This document shows, one piece after another, positions 1 to 11,407 of a stretch of 64,000 nucleotides of DNA. Positions within the stretch are counted from its first letter, which is position 1, and the number at the start of each line of letters is the position of its first letter. The stretch covers positions 1,116,001 through 1,180,000 of the forward strand of contig OX596339.1 of the NCBI GenBank assembly GCA_951394405.1, read 5' to 3'. The notes beneath the pieces are model-generated. The model saw only the letters and a program-made list of their open reading frames with translations. It was not told the origin of the DNA and ran no database searches. Made by a program: the position numbers and the translations under genes. The DNA comes from Coprinellus micaceus (taxonomy: Eukaryota > Basidiomycota > Agaricomycetes > Agaricales > Psathyrellaceae).

Positions 1-1069
1 GACAAGTTCTCGGGGTTGCGTGTCCTGGACGTTGAAGAACCCGAAATTACGCGCCGCCATCCATTTTTTACAATCGCCAGCATTCGAAAAGCAATCACCG
101 CTTCCCCTCAGCTTTCAGACCTTCGTCTTCAAGTCCCTACCGTTGGAGAAATGCCAACGCTAGACGATGTAATCGCCCCTCTGACAGTCATCCGGCTCAA
201 ACGACTCCGAACGTTGGACAGTGCATGCGCTTCGTTTAGCATGTGCTCAGATGCCCTATCCGCCCTCACCTCTATCGAGATTGCCAACCAAAGCGAAGCC
301 TACACCTCCCCTCTCTGGGCCGCCTTGGGGCGTAACCACGTTCACCTGTGTTCCGTGGGCGTACAAGCGTTGACGAGGGGTCTTCTTGCGTATCTGGAGA
401 GTTACTCGGGCTTACAGGACATACACATCAAGTTCGGCCTGTCTACCTCCCCAGCAGAATGTAAGGGCCTGCTTTCGAGATTTTTCTTGGATGTCCTGCC
501 CAAGCACTGGCTATCGCTGTCCACGATTTGGGTGGACGTTCACCCATATCGCGACTGTTTCCAGACAAAGCACCCTTGTTCCCTGAGTACGGAGCACTTG
601 GAGGCAATCTTGCAGTGCCCCGTGCTTTCGACGCTCTCTGTCGTCGTTTATCAACCTAGGAATAACGGTCATTTGTTTGAGTATGGCGCTGTCAGAGTGG
701 TGTGTGGAAATTGCTTTTTTCCCTCCTGCAGCTAACTGACTCCAAACATTTGAATAGCGCGAACTCCTGGTCGCTGTAGTCAATCTGCCCCGACTTCGAC
801 ACCTATATATCACCCCTTCCTGGTTCTACGACTCCAGAGCAGGGCATGATCTTCAAGCTCAGCGGAGCCAGGTGAAAGGAGCCATGCTGGAGGATATTCA
901 GGCCATGGAGGTTCAGGACTTGGATACGTTCAAGTTCTCTGTGCAGGTTGTGGATACTCACCTCGCTGTCACGCGTAGGGACGTCGATGGCAAGCGTAAC
1001 TATATGTTCGCTGTAGCCGCTGCGCCTGCTTCTAGAACGGATTCAGACTCTTCTGTTCATGCTCCTTGA
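1..1069 (+). CDS. F-box/LRR-like protein, C-terminal part (5' end outside window)
   Basis: The frame is open from base 1, so the gene starts upstream of the window. Exons are 1-699 and 758-1069; the 58-nt intron runs from GTGTGT to AATAG, and joining keeps phase 0. The visible 337 residues hold repeating leucine-spaced segments (for example LSDLRLQVPTVGEM, LRTLDSACASF, LRHLYITPSW). This is the usual look of the leucine-rich part of the large F-box-like families in Agaricomycetes, which pick substrates for ubiquitin ligases. The F-box itself would lie in the missing N-terminus, so the family call is an inference from the repeat pattern. The next gene starts about 800 bp downstream on the same strand. 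Confidence 0.6.
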
Positions 1070-1865
1070 TAACTACTATCTCATAGACATTCCTTACGCA
1101 CGCTGCTTTGCCTCTCGTCTTTGGTATCTCCTGACCTCCCTGTCTTTTTTGCCCTTTCCCCCCATCTCCTCATGTCCCAATACCTCTATCTCTTACCCTT
1201 CAATCGTTATGCCACATTCCCTTCATCAGGCTCGCGTCTATACTTGGTGCGCTTACTGTGGCCATCAATCGTGTCCCCTCCTCTCTTTCTACGACTCTAC
1301 ACCGCTCCTCTTTCCGCCCTCACCCCCGGGGTAACTCTTCTTCTATGCACTTTATCGCCATTGGGTACTTTATTCTTGGGTCTAATGACGTTTGTACAAT
1401 GTTATGATGTTGCTTCTCCTCACCTGGCTCCAGCTCTCTGGAATTGGAAGGACGTATTGACGACCTGCCGCCCTCGCCGACGGCTCTTCGAGCTCCTTAG
1501 CCCTGACGGATGCCAGTGAATTCGACCATAGATGATCCAGGCTCCATCCCCGGACGGAGGCAGTAGGTGGCTGTTCGAGGGGGGCTCGGCTAGATTCCCA
1601 TGCTTTATGTCTTGAACCACACGCACATCCTCTCAACTGTCAGAATGTTGCCCTTCAAGGCATAAAACCTGAAGCCTACGATGTCGTCGTGCAACCGTGT
1701 ATTGGTCGCCAGCAAGAGCTCAACAGAAGTCTTGTTTCAGCGCGCATTTGTTGTTGCAGTAGAACTTGGAAGATAGCCCTAAACGGCACAGAACATCGGC
1801 GGTGAACGAAGCACTCGACTTTATTCTCGACATCGACAACGAAGGCACGAAGTTAACCAACAACC
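1070..1865. other. Intergenic: 3' UTR and promoter of the arrestin-like gene
   Basis: No gene is supported here. The stretch is pyrimidine-rich on the plus strand from about 1130 to 1350, as expected of basidiomycete leaders and trailers. Short open frames on both strands lack family signals. It carries the 3' end of the F-box-like gene and the promoter/5' UTR of the gene starting at 1866. Confidence 0.5.
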
Positions 1866-4800
1866 ATGGCCATGGCGTCGTCTCAGCCAATGCCAATGCC
1901 CGAGCCTATGAATGCCTCGCCCCACCACTCGAAGGTCAAGGTTTCGATTACCTTGGCGGATCGAATGGTCGTCGCTGGGGGCTTCGTCGCTGGGAAGGTC
2001 GAGATGGAGTGTAGGGCGGACAAGGGTCTAGGAATCGGGGTCATAATGATAGAACTATTCGCGACGCAGGGTGCGTTGCGACAGTGCCTGGGCGTTGTGC
2101 TTCCACTGACGTTTTGCACTAGAATTAACCTCAAGAGACCACTCAGCCACATCGACGTTCATTCACAGTAAACGCCTATTTCAAGGCCCAGGACTCCCCC
2201 CTTCGAATGCCGTGCAAGAGTTCCCCCAACCTGGGGCCCCAGTGCTGCCCCCGAACTACTACCAGGCCCGCCGAGGCGTCTCGACCTTTCTTTTCCGCAT
2301 TCCGGTCCCGGAGGGATCACCCTCGTCGATAACGTTTGGTTCTGGGCTCGCCAAGGTGCGGTACGAGCTTCGCGCAAGCGCTGGGGTCGTGTGGAAGGAC
2401 GAGCGGCGGTTGGTTGTCGACAAACAGACGGTGGACGTCGTCGCGGCGTACCCTTACGAGGAGATCGTGGGCCTGAAGGAGCCTGAGGGAGTCATCATTG
2501 GCGAGTACGGCAAACTCTGGATGCATGGAAAGTTGGTTGGGCCGGTCGTTGTCGCCGGCGAGAGTGCGTGCATTGAACTGCACGTCAAGAACCACTCGAA
2601 CAAGAAGGTACGATGAGATGTATTCCAGGAGTGCCCACAGCTAATGTTTATACAGAACGCCGCTCTAGCGTTGTCGCTGAATCGCACCCTGATTCTCCCT
2701 GGATTGGTGAAGCCAGGGAAGCAGGCACTCGAGTTGACCGACACCCTCACGCATGTCCCCTTCCGTGGACCTGAATACATCATTCCCCCAGGGGCCGAAG
2801 GCGTCGCCCAACTGGTGTTCGACGTCCCGAAGCATTCTCGAGGTGTCAGAGGGGGCACTCTCGAAGGGGACGAGGTGGATCCACCCCGGCACACCGAATC
2901 ACTCTTCGAGATTCGCTGTACCGTTGACATCAAGATGTCCATGGGCTTTGGAAAGTACGTCGCCACCCTCTCAACTCATGTGCTTAGCTGGCGCTAATCC
3001 CCATCACAGTAAGGACCTCCTACTCAGCGTTCCGATATCCATCGTCCATCCCAAGGTCGTCCCCCCACCAAAACCTACCCCATTCCCATTCCCACCCCCT
3101 AACCCTTATGGGTACGACGGACCCGTACCTGCACCCGGGGCCTCTCCTGTGCCATACCACTACCCAGCGAGCCCAGTATATCCCCCGCTTTCCATGTCTC
3201 CAGCACCTCCGTTACCCTTTGTGGTGGACAGTCAGCAAAAACAAGTCTGGATCCCCCCACCGACCTCGCCACAACCGTATTACTCACCGGGAGAAGTCTA
3301 CTACCCACTGCAACAACAACAAATGTATATGGCGGTACCGCATTACATCGTCCGGCCTTCGAGCGCAGGTGGGAATATGTCGTATGCAGATCCGTACGCT
3401 CTGCCTTCGGTGCAGCATGTATCCGGGCTTCCCCCGCCCTCCGGGTTGCCTCCACCACCGACAACGCAAAGTATTCCAGGGGCACAACCTCGGCGGTCTT
3501 TATCCCCCGTCACCAAGGGTATGAGCGCAGAGGAGGGAAAAGGCCCACGAGCACTCCGTGTTTCTCATCATCTCCGCGTCTCGTCGCGGACCCGCTCCGT
3601 CTCACCACAATCACATCGCTTCCCACTCCCAGCTCCGCCGCCTCAAGCCATCGCAGCTTCCGCATCAGCTGCTGAGACCCCAGTACGAGCGCGTGCCCTA
3701 CCGCAGACTCCCATTGCTGCGGTCCCTCTGTCGCCTTCTACCTCTCTTTCTCCTGTGGTTCCTCGTACTACGGGAGGCGTGGTACATTCACCCCGACCGC
3801 AGCTGACCCCGAAGCATTCGTTCACCAACGATAGGCCGAAGAGCGAGAGGGTGGAAGAGTTGGAGAGGATGGCGAATGTTATTGCGTTGCATACGCAGGA
3901 CCTTTCAGGGGATATACCCAAGGAGGATGCACTGGCCCTGGTCTCTCCAGAAGGAGACAATACCAAAGCGGCTCAACATGAGGGTAAAGCTGGTGCGAAG
4001 GAGGTCACTGAACTTAACAAAACCCTCCCTGCGCCGCCTGTCCCAACTCGGCCTCGCATTAAGCCTGTTGACAGGCCACAGTCCTCTACTCCCACAACCG
4101 GTCGCCCAGGAATCGAGAGCATCTTTGAACCCCCTCCAGACACGCGCAAAGCTCTCGATGCTGCGGTCCACTCTCCAGCAGACGATCTCACCCCCCCAAC
4201 GCCTACCCTCGCCGCAGCTGTCAGTCGGTACCCACGGGCAAAACTGGGCAAGTTCCTCAAGGCGGACAATACGGAAAGCGGGTTGGACGCTCTGGAGAGG
4301 AAGCTACTCGCTCAGGTTGGGACGAGGAAGTGGGATGATGGAATTGGGAAGGAGGAGGAGGTACCCGATGTACGGGATATCATGAAACCAAGCCCAGCCG
4401 GTGAAGATACCAAGGGGGTGGTTGGTAAGGCGGGGGTGTCGCCTATCGACATCCCGGTGAAGGCGAAAAGCCCAGAGCCGTTGAACGACGAGTCAGCTAT
4501 CTCGAGTCTGACGCTAGGTCATCGGGGTTTGGACGACGACCAAAAGTCGGTGGATGGCGGGGATCTGGAGGACAATGTGCTTGAGCGCCTGAATATGAGG
4601 ACTTTAGGTGGGGACTTGGGCCTGGGTGGGAACGACTCTGATATGGAGGCTAGAACACATCGTGGGGGGAGCGTGTCGGGAGATGAGCGGAAGAGCTGGA
4701 AGGATGAAGCCAAGTTGAAGGGTAAGGCAGCCTCGAAGCACAAGCGGGAGGAGGCGGAGCTTCCGGTCCGGGGCACTACACCGACCCGGTTGTCGGCTGG

Positions 4801-6613
4801 TAGTGGGAAGAGCGGGAGGAGCAAGGACAAGAAGAAGAGTGGGAAGAAAAAGGAGAAAGATGGCAGGGCGAAGGCGAGGACGGAGGCCAAGGGGCGCATC
4901 GCCGCGTGGTTAGGTGGCATCGATTATGAGCACCCTCCGGAAGAGGAGGACATACCCCCAAGCCCCAGTGTCGTTCGACACATTGAGAGCGCGTTTGGGG
5001 CAGCGAAGACGGAGAGCGATCTTACTGCTCGTCCGAACACAGACTCGACGGTCTCCGCATCGGCCGGCTCCGACCCCAGTGCGGAGGCGGACAAGATCCA
5101 CGAAGCAAAAGATGTGTCTACCGTGCCTAATCCCCGGTCATCTGGGTTTTTGCCAGTGGGGACGCCAAGGAAGGATACGATGCAGCGGCATGCTATGGCC
5201 AGGAACTCTAACGTCATTGAGGAGTCCAAGAAGGTCGCAGACTTGTGGGCGACCGAACTCTCCGGCCCTAATCAGACCGCCGATCCCAGTCCAAAGGAGG
5301 CCCAGACACCGACACTTCCCTTCGCTATTCCCAGTGGACCCACCCCGCAGCCTATTAGGACAGATCGGCGTGTTTCCCCTCCGTCGAAGCCACTGAATGT
5401 CAATCAAGCCACTGCCCAACCACGAAACGCCTTCGCGATGCCGGAATCTAGAAACGTTTGGCAACTCCCAGAGCCTATTCGTTCCGTCAGATCCCAGGAA
5501 AGGGCACCTCCTCCTGTCCCAGCCAAGTCTCCCGCTGCACTCGGTCGTCCGCCAGTCACCTCGCCTGAATTTGATAAGCCTTTGGATCCGGAAGTCAAGT
5601 ACAACATTCGCTCAGCACGGGGAGGGCGCGGCGGTAAGGTGACGTCTGTCGCTCAAATGTGGGCCTCAGTTGCTGCGGGCATCCAGACCTCACAGTCGCA
5701 GGCGTCATCATCATCCTCTAGGCCTGATGTCAAAGCACCAGAGATGCCTCGGAAACTGAACCATAATGGCCGCTTTACTCCCTCGGCGGCGTCTCAGCCT
5801 CCAGCCACATCTGGTCCTAGTCTTCCTGGAAAGATTGCACTGCCTGGTTTATCGCCAGCGCAGATGGGGAATGGTAGGAAGCCCACAGTCGGATCCGTAC
5901 CTGTTCCTTCCCGTCAGGAGCTCCCCAAACCTAAACCCAGCCTTCCAGAGCCCAAGGAGAAACCAGAACCGGCTCGTATTCCGAAGAAACTCCCCACCAA
6001 TGCTCCCCGTCCTCCCGCTCCTATCAGGCCATCCACATCTTCAAGTGGGAAGTCAGCAAATCCCTCGAGCTCCTCTCCGGCTCCGGGCCTCTTTGTTGGC
6101 GATTTCAAGACGAGGACATCAGGTAAAACGACGCCCACAGCCAACAATATTTCGACGCCATCATCATTAGGCGAACCTGGTCAAACTAGAGATCTCTCAT
6201 CGAATGCTGCGAAGATCAACGGAGGTCTCCGAGGCGGTATCTCCTCAGCCCCTACTCGTAACGGTGCGGTAACGAAACCTGTTAACAAGTCAACGTCTGT
6301 GCCAGCGGTGATATCGTCTTCACACGCCGTTCCCGTGTTGTCTTCGACAGCTTCGTTGGCAAGACCTGCTGGGACCTCACCGGCACCCCGTCTTACGGCA
6401 AATGTCAGCGCCAATATCAGCAGCACCACTCGCCGCGATAAGCCCGCGAAGGGTCGAGTTTGGGGTCCTTCGATCCCTTCGAAGCTGCAGATAGGTCAGA
6501 CTCCATCTTCCCCATCTCCCGCGTCGCCTCCGAAGTCTCCTCCCCCAGATCTCGCGTTTGGGCAGGCGAGGTTGAGGGATTTGATCAGGAAGTATCAGGC
6601 CCAGGCTAGTTAA
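1866..6613 (+). CDS. Arrestin-fold protein with very long disordered tail (1530 aa)
   Basis: Exons 1866-2070, 2123-2607, 2656-2954 and 3010-6613 join in frame to 1530 codons plus stop. Residues ~15-165 form an arrestin N-like beta-sandwich (KVKVSITLADRMVVAGGFV, with a PPNY motif near residue 92). Residues ~195-340 form an arrestin C-like domain (LHVKNHSNKK, then NAALALSLNRTLILPG, LLLSVPISIVHP). The remaining ~1190 residues are proline-, serine- and lysine-rich and look disordered, apart from a short conserved-looking block at the end (FGQARLRDLIRKYQAQ). Alpha-arrestins usually link membrane cargo to Nedd4/Rsp5 ligases through PPxY motifs; the only PPxY seen lies inside the fold, not in the tail. 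The start was chosen for its context (ACCATGGCC) and because it opens the arrestin frame. Ligase-adaptor function is inferred. Confidence 0.85.
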
Positions 6614-7434
6614 AACGTCGAACGATCTTCATTTTCTTGTTATTTATGTAAATTTCATATCTTGTCTCGACACCCTTCCCACTGTTTTTCTGTTATGTCC
6701 CCCTCCCGTGTTGCACTGCTCATTTAACCAACCATCTAGACAATCTAGCCGTTCTAACAGATTCCCTTCCGACATAACTAACGTTATTGATTTTCGTCTT
6801 CTTGTTCATTCGTTAACATTCCCTTGTTTTTCATGTCTTTCCAGTCTTCTGTTCTATTCTGCCCTACTCTCTCTTGTCACGATCTGTCATGACCACTTCC
6901 CTCCACATGTATGTATGTATCATCTTATTGGCAGTCTGTACCAATCGAGTCGAACGTATGTTGAGAAGAAGCAATCCCTTCGTATCTCCGTGTCCTCGAG
7001 GCCTTCTCCTCGGTCGCCGATTCCATGCATGTGGGAGACAAAAGCAAGTTCTCCGACAAATTGTCGAATGCGTGGTAGCGTATTACTTGGCAAGGATGTA
7101 AGTACAAGGGGGAGGGGTTGGCCGTCAAGGTACATGCATAGTAGAGTCCAGGGACAAGGGGGCATTCAAGCCGGTATTGACACTAAATTATATGATATAA
7201 CAAGACCGAGAGGCCTTGTAAGAGGTACGAGCAGGTACGGGTGGTAACAAGACAAGATGGGAAACGGCCTTTTGAGAGGGGGTGAATAAGGGGTACAATT
7301 ACAAAGCGGCATCTGTGCAATAAGGATACGCTGGGTCTGGGGGTGCAAAAAGGGAGCATGGGGAGAGCATGGGGGATCTACCGTCCGTTGGGAAGGGGAG
7401 AGAAGAAAAACAGGGAGGGGTGGGAATGACATAG
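6614..7434. other. Intergenic between convergent genes
   Basis: Holds the 3' UTRs of the arrestin-like gene (+) and the serine-rich gene (-), which face each other. The first half is T/C-rich, and 6901-6918 carries a short ATGT repeat. Nothing else is supported. Confidence 0.5.
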
Positions 7435-8421
7435 CTACGCTTCTTCCACGGTGAGGAGGTCGTTGTGAAACTGTCTCCAATCAATCTGTGCCGTATCGTC
7501 TCTGGCTTCGTTCAGGTCGTCGTTTAGGTCAAGGAAGTCGGCATCCTCTTCCTCCAGTATCCACGACGACTCCGCCTTTTCAAAGCCGCGGCAATGGAAT
7601 GACGAGCGTCGGGAGCGAGAAGACAGCGAAACGGTGTGCATCGAGAGGGTGCGTTCTCTGCGAGGAGAGTAGTGGACGAGCGATATCGGTGGGGAGGACG
7701 TCGAGTTGGTGGTCGTAGTCATGGAGAGGAAGGACTCTCGCTTGAGGTTGATAGGGACGTCGCTGGAGGAATCGGAGAGGTCGATGAAGAAGGACTTGGA
7801 TTCTGGGGAAGAGGCGAATGGGTCGACTGGGGCATACGAACTAGCGGTGTCCATTAGTACGGGACTCGAGGGGCATGTCCAGGAAGGGACTCACTCTCCG
7901 TTAGGGGCAGATGGGGTAGAGGGTCCGCCTGTGGAAATCCAAGAGTCTCGAGCCTGTTCATCCGTGTTCGAGTTCCTGAGGACGCTCAGGAAACGTCTCC
8001 TCTTGCTTGCCTTCCTGGAGGGCACGGCCGAGCCTGTACTTGCTGGTGACGCATTCTCGTCTCCAGAGGTAAATGGCCTGCGCTCGAAAAGCCGAGTAGA
8101 GAAGGAGGCGATAGACAATCTTCTATCTGTCGACTCTGCTGAACGTGGAGCTGCGCTGGAGACCACCATCGACATGGCTCTTCTGTGGCCTCGCTGCTGC
8201 CTTGAGCGGAAGATACCGAACCCACCGGGGTGATGGATGGGAGAAGGGGCATCGTTCTCAGTATCGCTGCTGTCGGATGTGGTGGAGTAGACGGATGTGG
8301 GCCGGCGCTTCACCCTGGTCGAGACTGCGCGGAAGCCTGAGGCAAAGAAGTCAGAGTAGCCTCGCAACTGGCTGCTGTACCCCATGGAGTGCGTAGAGGG
8401 AGTGAGAGAGGCGACATCCAT
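7435..8421 (-). CDS. Unknown serine/arginine-rich protein (310 aa)
   Basis: Two exons on the minus strand, 8421-7895 and 7840-7435. The 54-nt intron has a GTGAGT donor, a CTAAT branch-like site and a CTAG acceptor, and joining gives 310 residues. The protein is rich in Ser and Arg (STTSDSSDTEND, RRRSSFHCR) and has no membrane segment or recognisable domain. It ends in an acidic stretch followed by DWRQFHNDLLTVEEA, which looks like a short conserved binding motif and suggests the frame is real. The start is the only ATG in a good context (CCATGG). Function unknown; many Ser/Arg contexts could be phosphorylation sites. It is convergent with the arrestin-like gene. Confidence 0.65.
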
Positions 8422-8643
8422 GGATGCTGGCAGGGGAGGGCCTTATGAATGGCGGGGAGGAGGAATGTCAGTCAACTTGACGACAAGACGGAAGGGAATT
8501 TAGGAATGGTTCGGCTCACTTATGTATATCTTCAACCGAACATGAACTCGTGTCCTAAATCACATCACCTAGTGGCGGTGACGTAGACTATTACGGTCCT
8601 TTTGCCGTTGCTGATGTCGATGGGATTTAAAAAGGGGTTTTGG

Positions 8644-9066
8644 CAGGACCCCCGAATATGCTCTCAGAGGTCGGTGATAGTTCCGGACAAATTCAGAGCC
8701 ATCCGGCCGAAGGCCGGAGCGAAAAATAGACAGAATTTGGGCCTTGGGTCGCGAAGGCCAGGGTGGATTCCGGACAAGTTTGGGGCATTTTGGGCCTCAA
8801 GACCCGCCATCGAGAGGAGAAAGTGTGATTTGGCAGAGGGGTAAGCACTCCTGAGTACCTTCAGCGATTTTAAGCTCAAATATGAGCGAAAAACGCGTTT
8901 TCCGGCCGAAAAACAGCAGAAAATCTTGCAAAAAAGAAATGGCGTTTCGCAGGGTCGAATGAGGCCAGATTTTTTCCGGACAGATTCTGGCACCCTTCGA
9001 CCAAAATTCCGGACATATTTTGGAGGGGGTTATCGCCGGCCTCTGGGAGCATATTCGGGGGTCCTG
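8644..9066. mobile_element. Non-autonomous DNA transposon (MITE-like), 423 bp
   Basis: Terminal inverted repeats of about 36 bp were found by eye: 8644-8680 matches the reverse complement of 9029-9066 with three mismatches in the first 36, all T on the left against C on the right. The ends are CAGGACC...GGTCCTG. The element is flanked by a perfect 6-bp direct repeat, TTTTGG (8638-8643 and 9067-9072), which fits a target-site duplication. Inside, the motif TTCCGGACA occurs four times in one orientation (near 8681, 8770, 8975 and 9007). No transposase frame fits, so the element would depend on a partner elsewhere. Superfamily not assigned. Confidence 0.75.
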
Positions 9067-10760
9067 TTTTGGCGTTTCTGCATCTTTCTGAATTCTCCGG
9101 AAGCTGTTCTGCGGGATGGGCGTACCTCTCGAAAGAGGAAGGTCTTGTAATCAGATCTACGCAGGAGTGGTGGGGGCAGGAGACGCTGGGCAATGCCTGG
9201 GCTGTCGATGCTGACGCAAGGTACCTGGTCGACTGCCATTGGGCTTGTCGGTGCAAAGACGGGGGATACAGGCATTGAAACAGTCCTCATCCCCGTGGCC
9301 TGCATAGCTGACAAAACGTCCGGTGGACCGAGTAAGCTGATAATTGAAGAAGACATATCTGTGAAAGCCGGTGCGTGATCTTGTCTAAAGCATCCATCCT
9401 CTGCTCCACGGACAATGGCGAAACAAGGTGCTATGAGAAGAAAGTCATTTGGATAACGTTACATACCTTCATCCTTCATCGCATTGGATCCTTTCGAATC
9501 GAGGTCCTATTCGGCGCGAGGGGATGGCGCCATGGGGGTCCGGCCTAGAGCTCTTTGAATGGCGCCACGGAAAGATGGTGCTGTTACCAAGTTCGCCGGC
9601 GATCGGTTGAAGACCTGGAACTTGGATGGCAGGCCCAACCATCGCGTCCAGAAGAACACGAGTCAGGGAAAGTCAGGGGATTCTGAGGGAAAGCGGCCTT
9701 GGTAACGAACGCACCACCCAGGTCCCATGTTCCTCCGCCGCTGGTCTATCGGATATCAAGTCCAAATCGCTGGATTGAAGATTAGGTTGGTCAGAGGGTC
9801 ACTCGGAAAGTGAAGGAAGCATTCTGCAGGTGACCTTTCTGGGATGTAGATGGGGTACCTGCCAATTTGCCACTGAGTGACCGCTCTAACTGACGGTGGC
9901 AAACGGTCATAACCGCACTTCACGCCTAAATCAGGTTGTGAAACCCTCACGAAGTCGGCACCGTAGGTGGTGGAAAGGGGCTCTGCGGTAGTATGTAGCG
10001 AACGTCACCAGAATGTTTGTGCCCGTTCGAAGAGGGATTCTTATCGCCCTTCATAACCTGTTTGAAGGATGCTCAGGGGCGCTGCTTGCCCGACAGCACT
10101 GTCAACGTCCCTTGTCAGTGCAAGGGCGAAGAGCGCACTTCCGAAGAGTGCCTGACTAGTTGTGAGATGCTCGCGGTGGAAGTCATAGCCATCTCTTCAT
10201 AGGTCCACGATAAACGGGGGAGAGAAATGGAGAAATCGGATAAGATACTTACCATTGGCCGATTATCTTCCTCCTCTCGATATATTCAATCGCCTGAACC
10301 TACCACTGAACCGACCTGGTCAGCGGCGCGGCAACTCGTCCTTGGGTAGCAATTGCCGGTGAGAATTGCGTGGTTCACGGATGAGGTGAAACGTAGGGGT
10401 AAATATGTTCAGAAAACCTGGGCCGCTTTGGCACCTCCGGGCCATGTGCATTTCTGGGGGGTGAAGATGATGCGAGCGCATATACGCTGATTACGGGTAC
10501 CCAGAGGTGCACTGGCATCAAGGGAGAACGAAAAGCCTATACAAGAAGCGGTGAGCATGTACCTGTAAGATGAAGCGCTGGACAGCTTACCCGGCTTCAC
10601 AGCAGGCAATGCGGTCTAGTAGGTTTCTTCGACACGAACCTTCATCGGAATCACGTTGAGGAATAGATCCTCGGAGCAGCCGCAACGGAGTTCAAGAACG
10701 ATTAGACGCTGACTAGATGCAATATAGAATGGTGAGTAAGGGCGACACAAGTAGAGTCTT
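9067..10760. other. Gene-poor stretch, 1.7 kb
   Basis: No gene model could be supported. A minus-strand frame at 9030-9356 starts with an ATG but runs into the transposon end at 9066. A plus frame at about 9193-9378 overlaps it, and neither shows a family motif. Short frames near 10014-10200 and 10409-10610 likewise lack splice-consistent extensions. The segment may hold decayed gene pieces or non-coding transcripts. Confidence 0.4.
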
Positions 10761-11117
10761 TCAACGCCCCCGACTCTTGGTTTCCTCTGCTTGGGCCGCA
10801 GCACGGGCAAGTCGGTCTTTTTGGGCTTCTGCTATCACCCTCCGTTGGTTGAAGTAGTCGATCTTGAACGGCGAAAACGTATGTCAGACGACTCTAATGA
10901 TGTAGTTACAAGTACTTACCCAGCTCTTCGCGCACTGACCCTCGTACTTGTCCTTCAGAGCAGCACATGCGCTGCCCTCCTCCCCGGCTTTGACGACACC
11001 TCGTTGGTCAAGACACGCGAAATACGCGTCTCTAGCGTCCCAGCATTGTTTGCGATTCTGGCGGGTAGTCGTGCCCGTGTCTTCCTCTGGCTTCGTTGAA
11101 CTCGAGAACCAGCCCAT
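10761..11117 (-). CDS. coa6: Cytochrome c oxidase assembly factor COA6 (99 aa)
   Basis: Exons 11117-10920 and 10862-10761 on the minus strand give 99 residues. COA6 acts in the mitochondrial intermembrane space in copper delivery to the CuA site of cytochrome oxidase subunit 2. The twin-cysteine signature is complete: CX9C (C-WDARDAYFA-C) and CX10C (C-AALKDKYEGQ-C), followed across the intron by SW|IDYFNQRR, the usual block of the family. The start MGWFSSSTKPEED was chosen because the longer open frame upstream begins at TTG and not at ATG. The basic C-terminus (RLARAAAQAEETKSRGR) is typical. Divergent from the TBC gene. Confidence 0.93.
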
Positions 11118-11407
11118 GGCGACGACGATGGTAGCGACCAAGTTACGGTGACGACGCTGAGGCTTGTTCCGGCTGTGACCAAAATCCGTTTAATTACGTC
11201 AGTAATTCCAAATATTTTGGTTGCCGGAGAGATGGCCTCTCAACAAGCAACCACGACCACCGTTCTCGAAGCACTCGAATTTGGCACTGCGGGATACAGG
11301 TATACAGACCATATTCTGAATTGAAGCGCCCAAACTCAACACATTGGCCTAGTTCACTGGCGGTGCCATCGAGCATGCATTCCAGCGCCGCATTCCCGCA
11401 ATAGAAT
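11118..11407. promoter_or_regulatory. Bidirectional promoter region, COA6 / TBC gene
   Basis: Only 290 bp separate the start codons of COA6 (minus) and the TBC protein (plus), so both promoters must lie here or overlap the transcripts. No clear TATA box was seen near either start. Confidence 0.5.

Noticed and set aside
11118..11141. Longer COA6 start (24 bases upstream)
   Set aside because: The codon there is TTG, not ATG; the ATG at 11117 gives the usual MGWFSS start.
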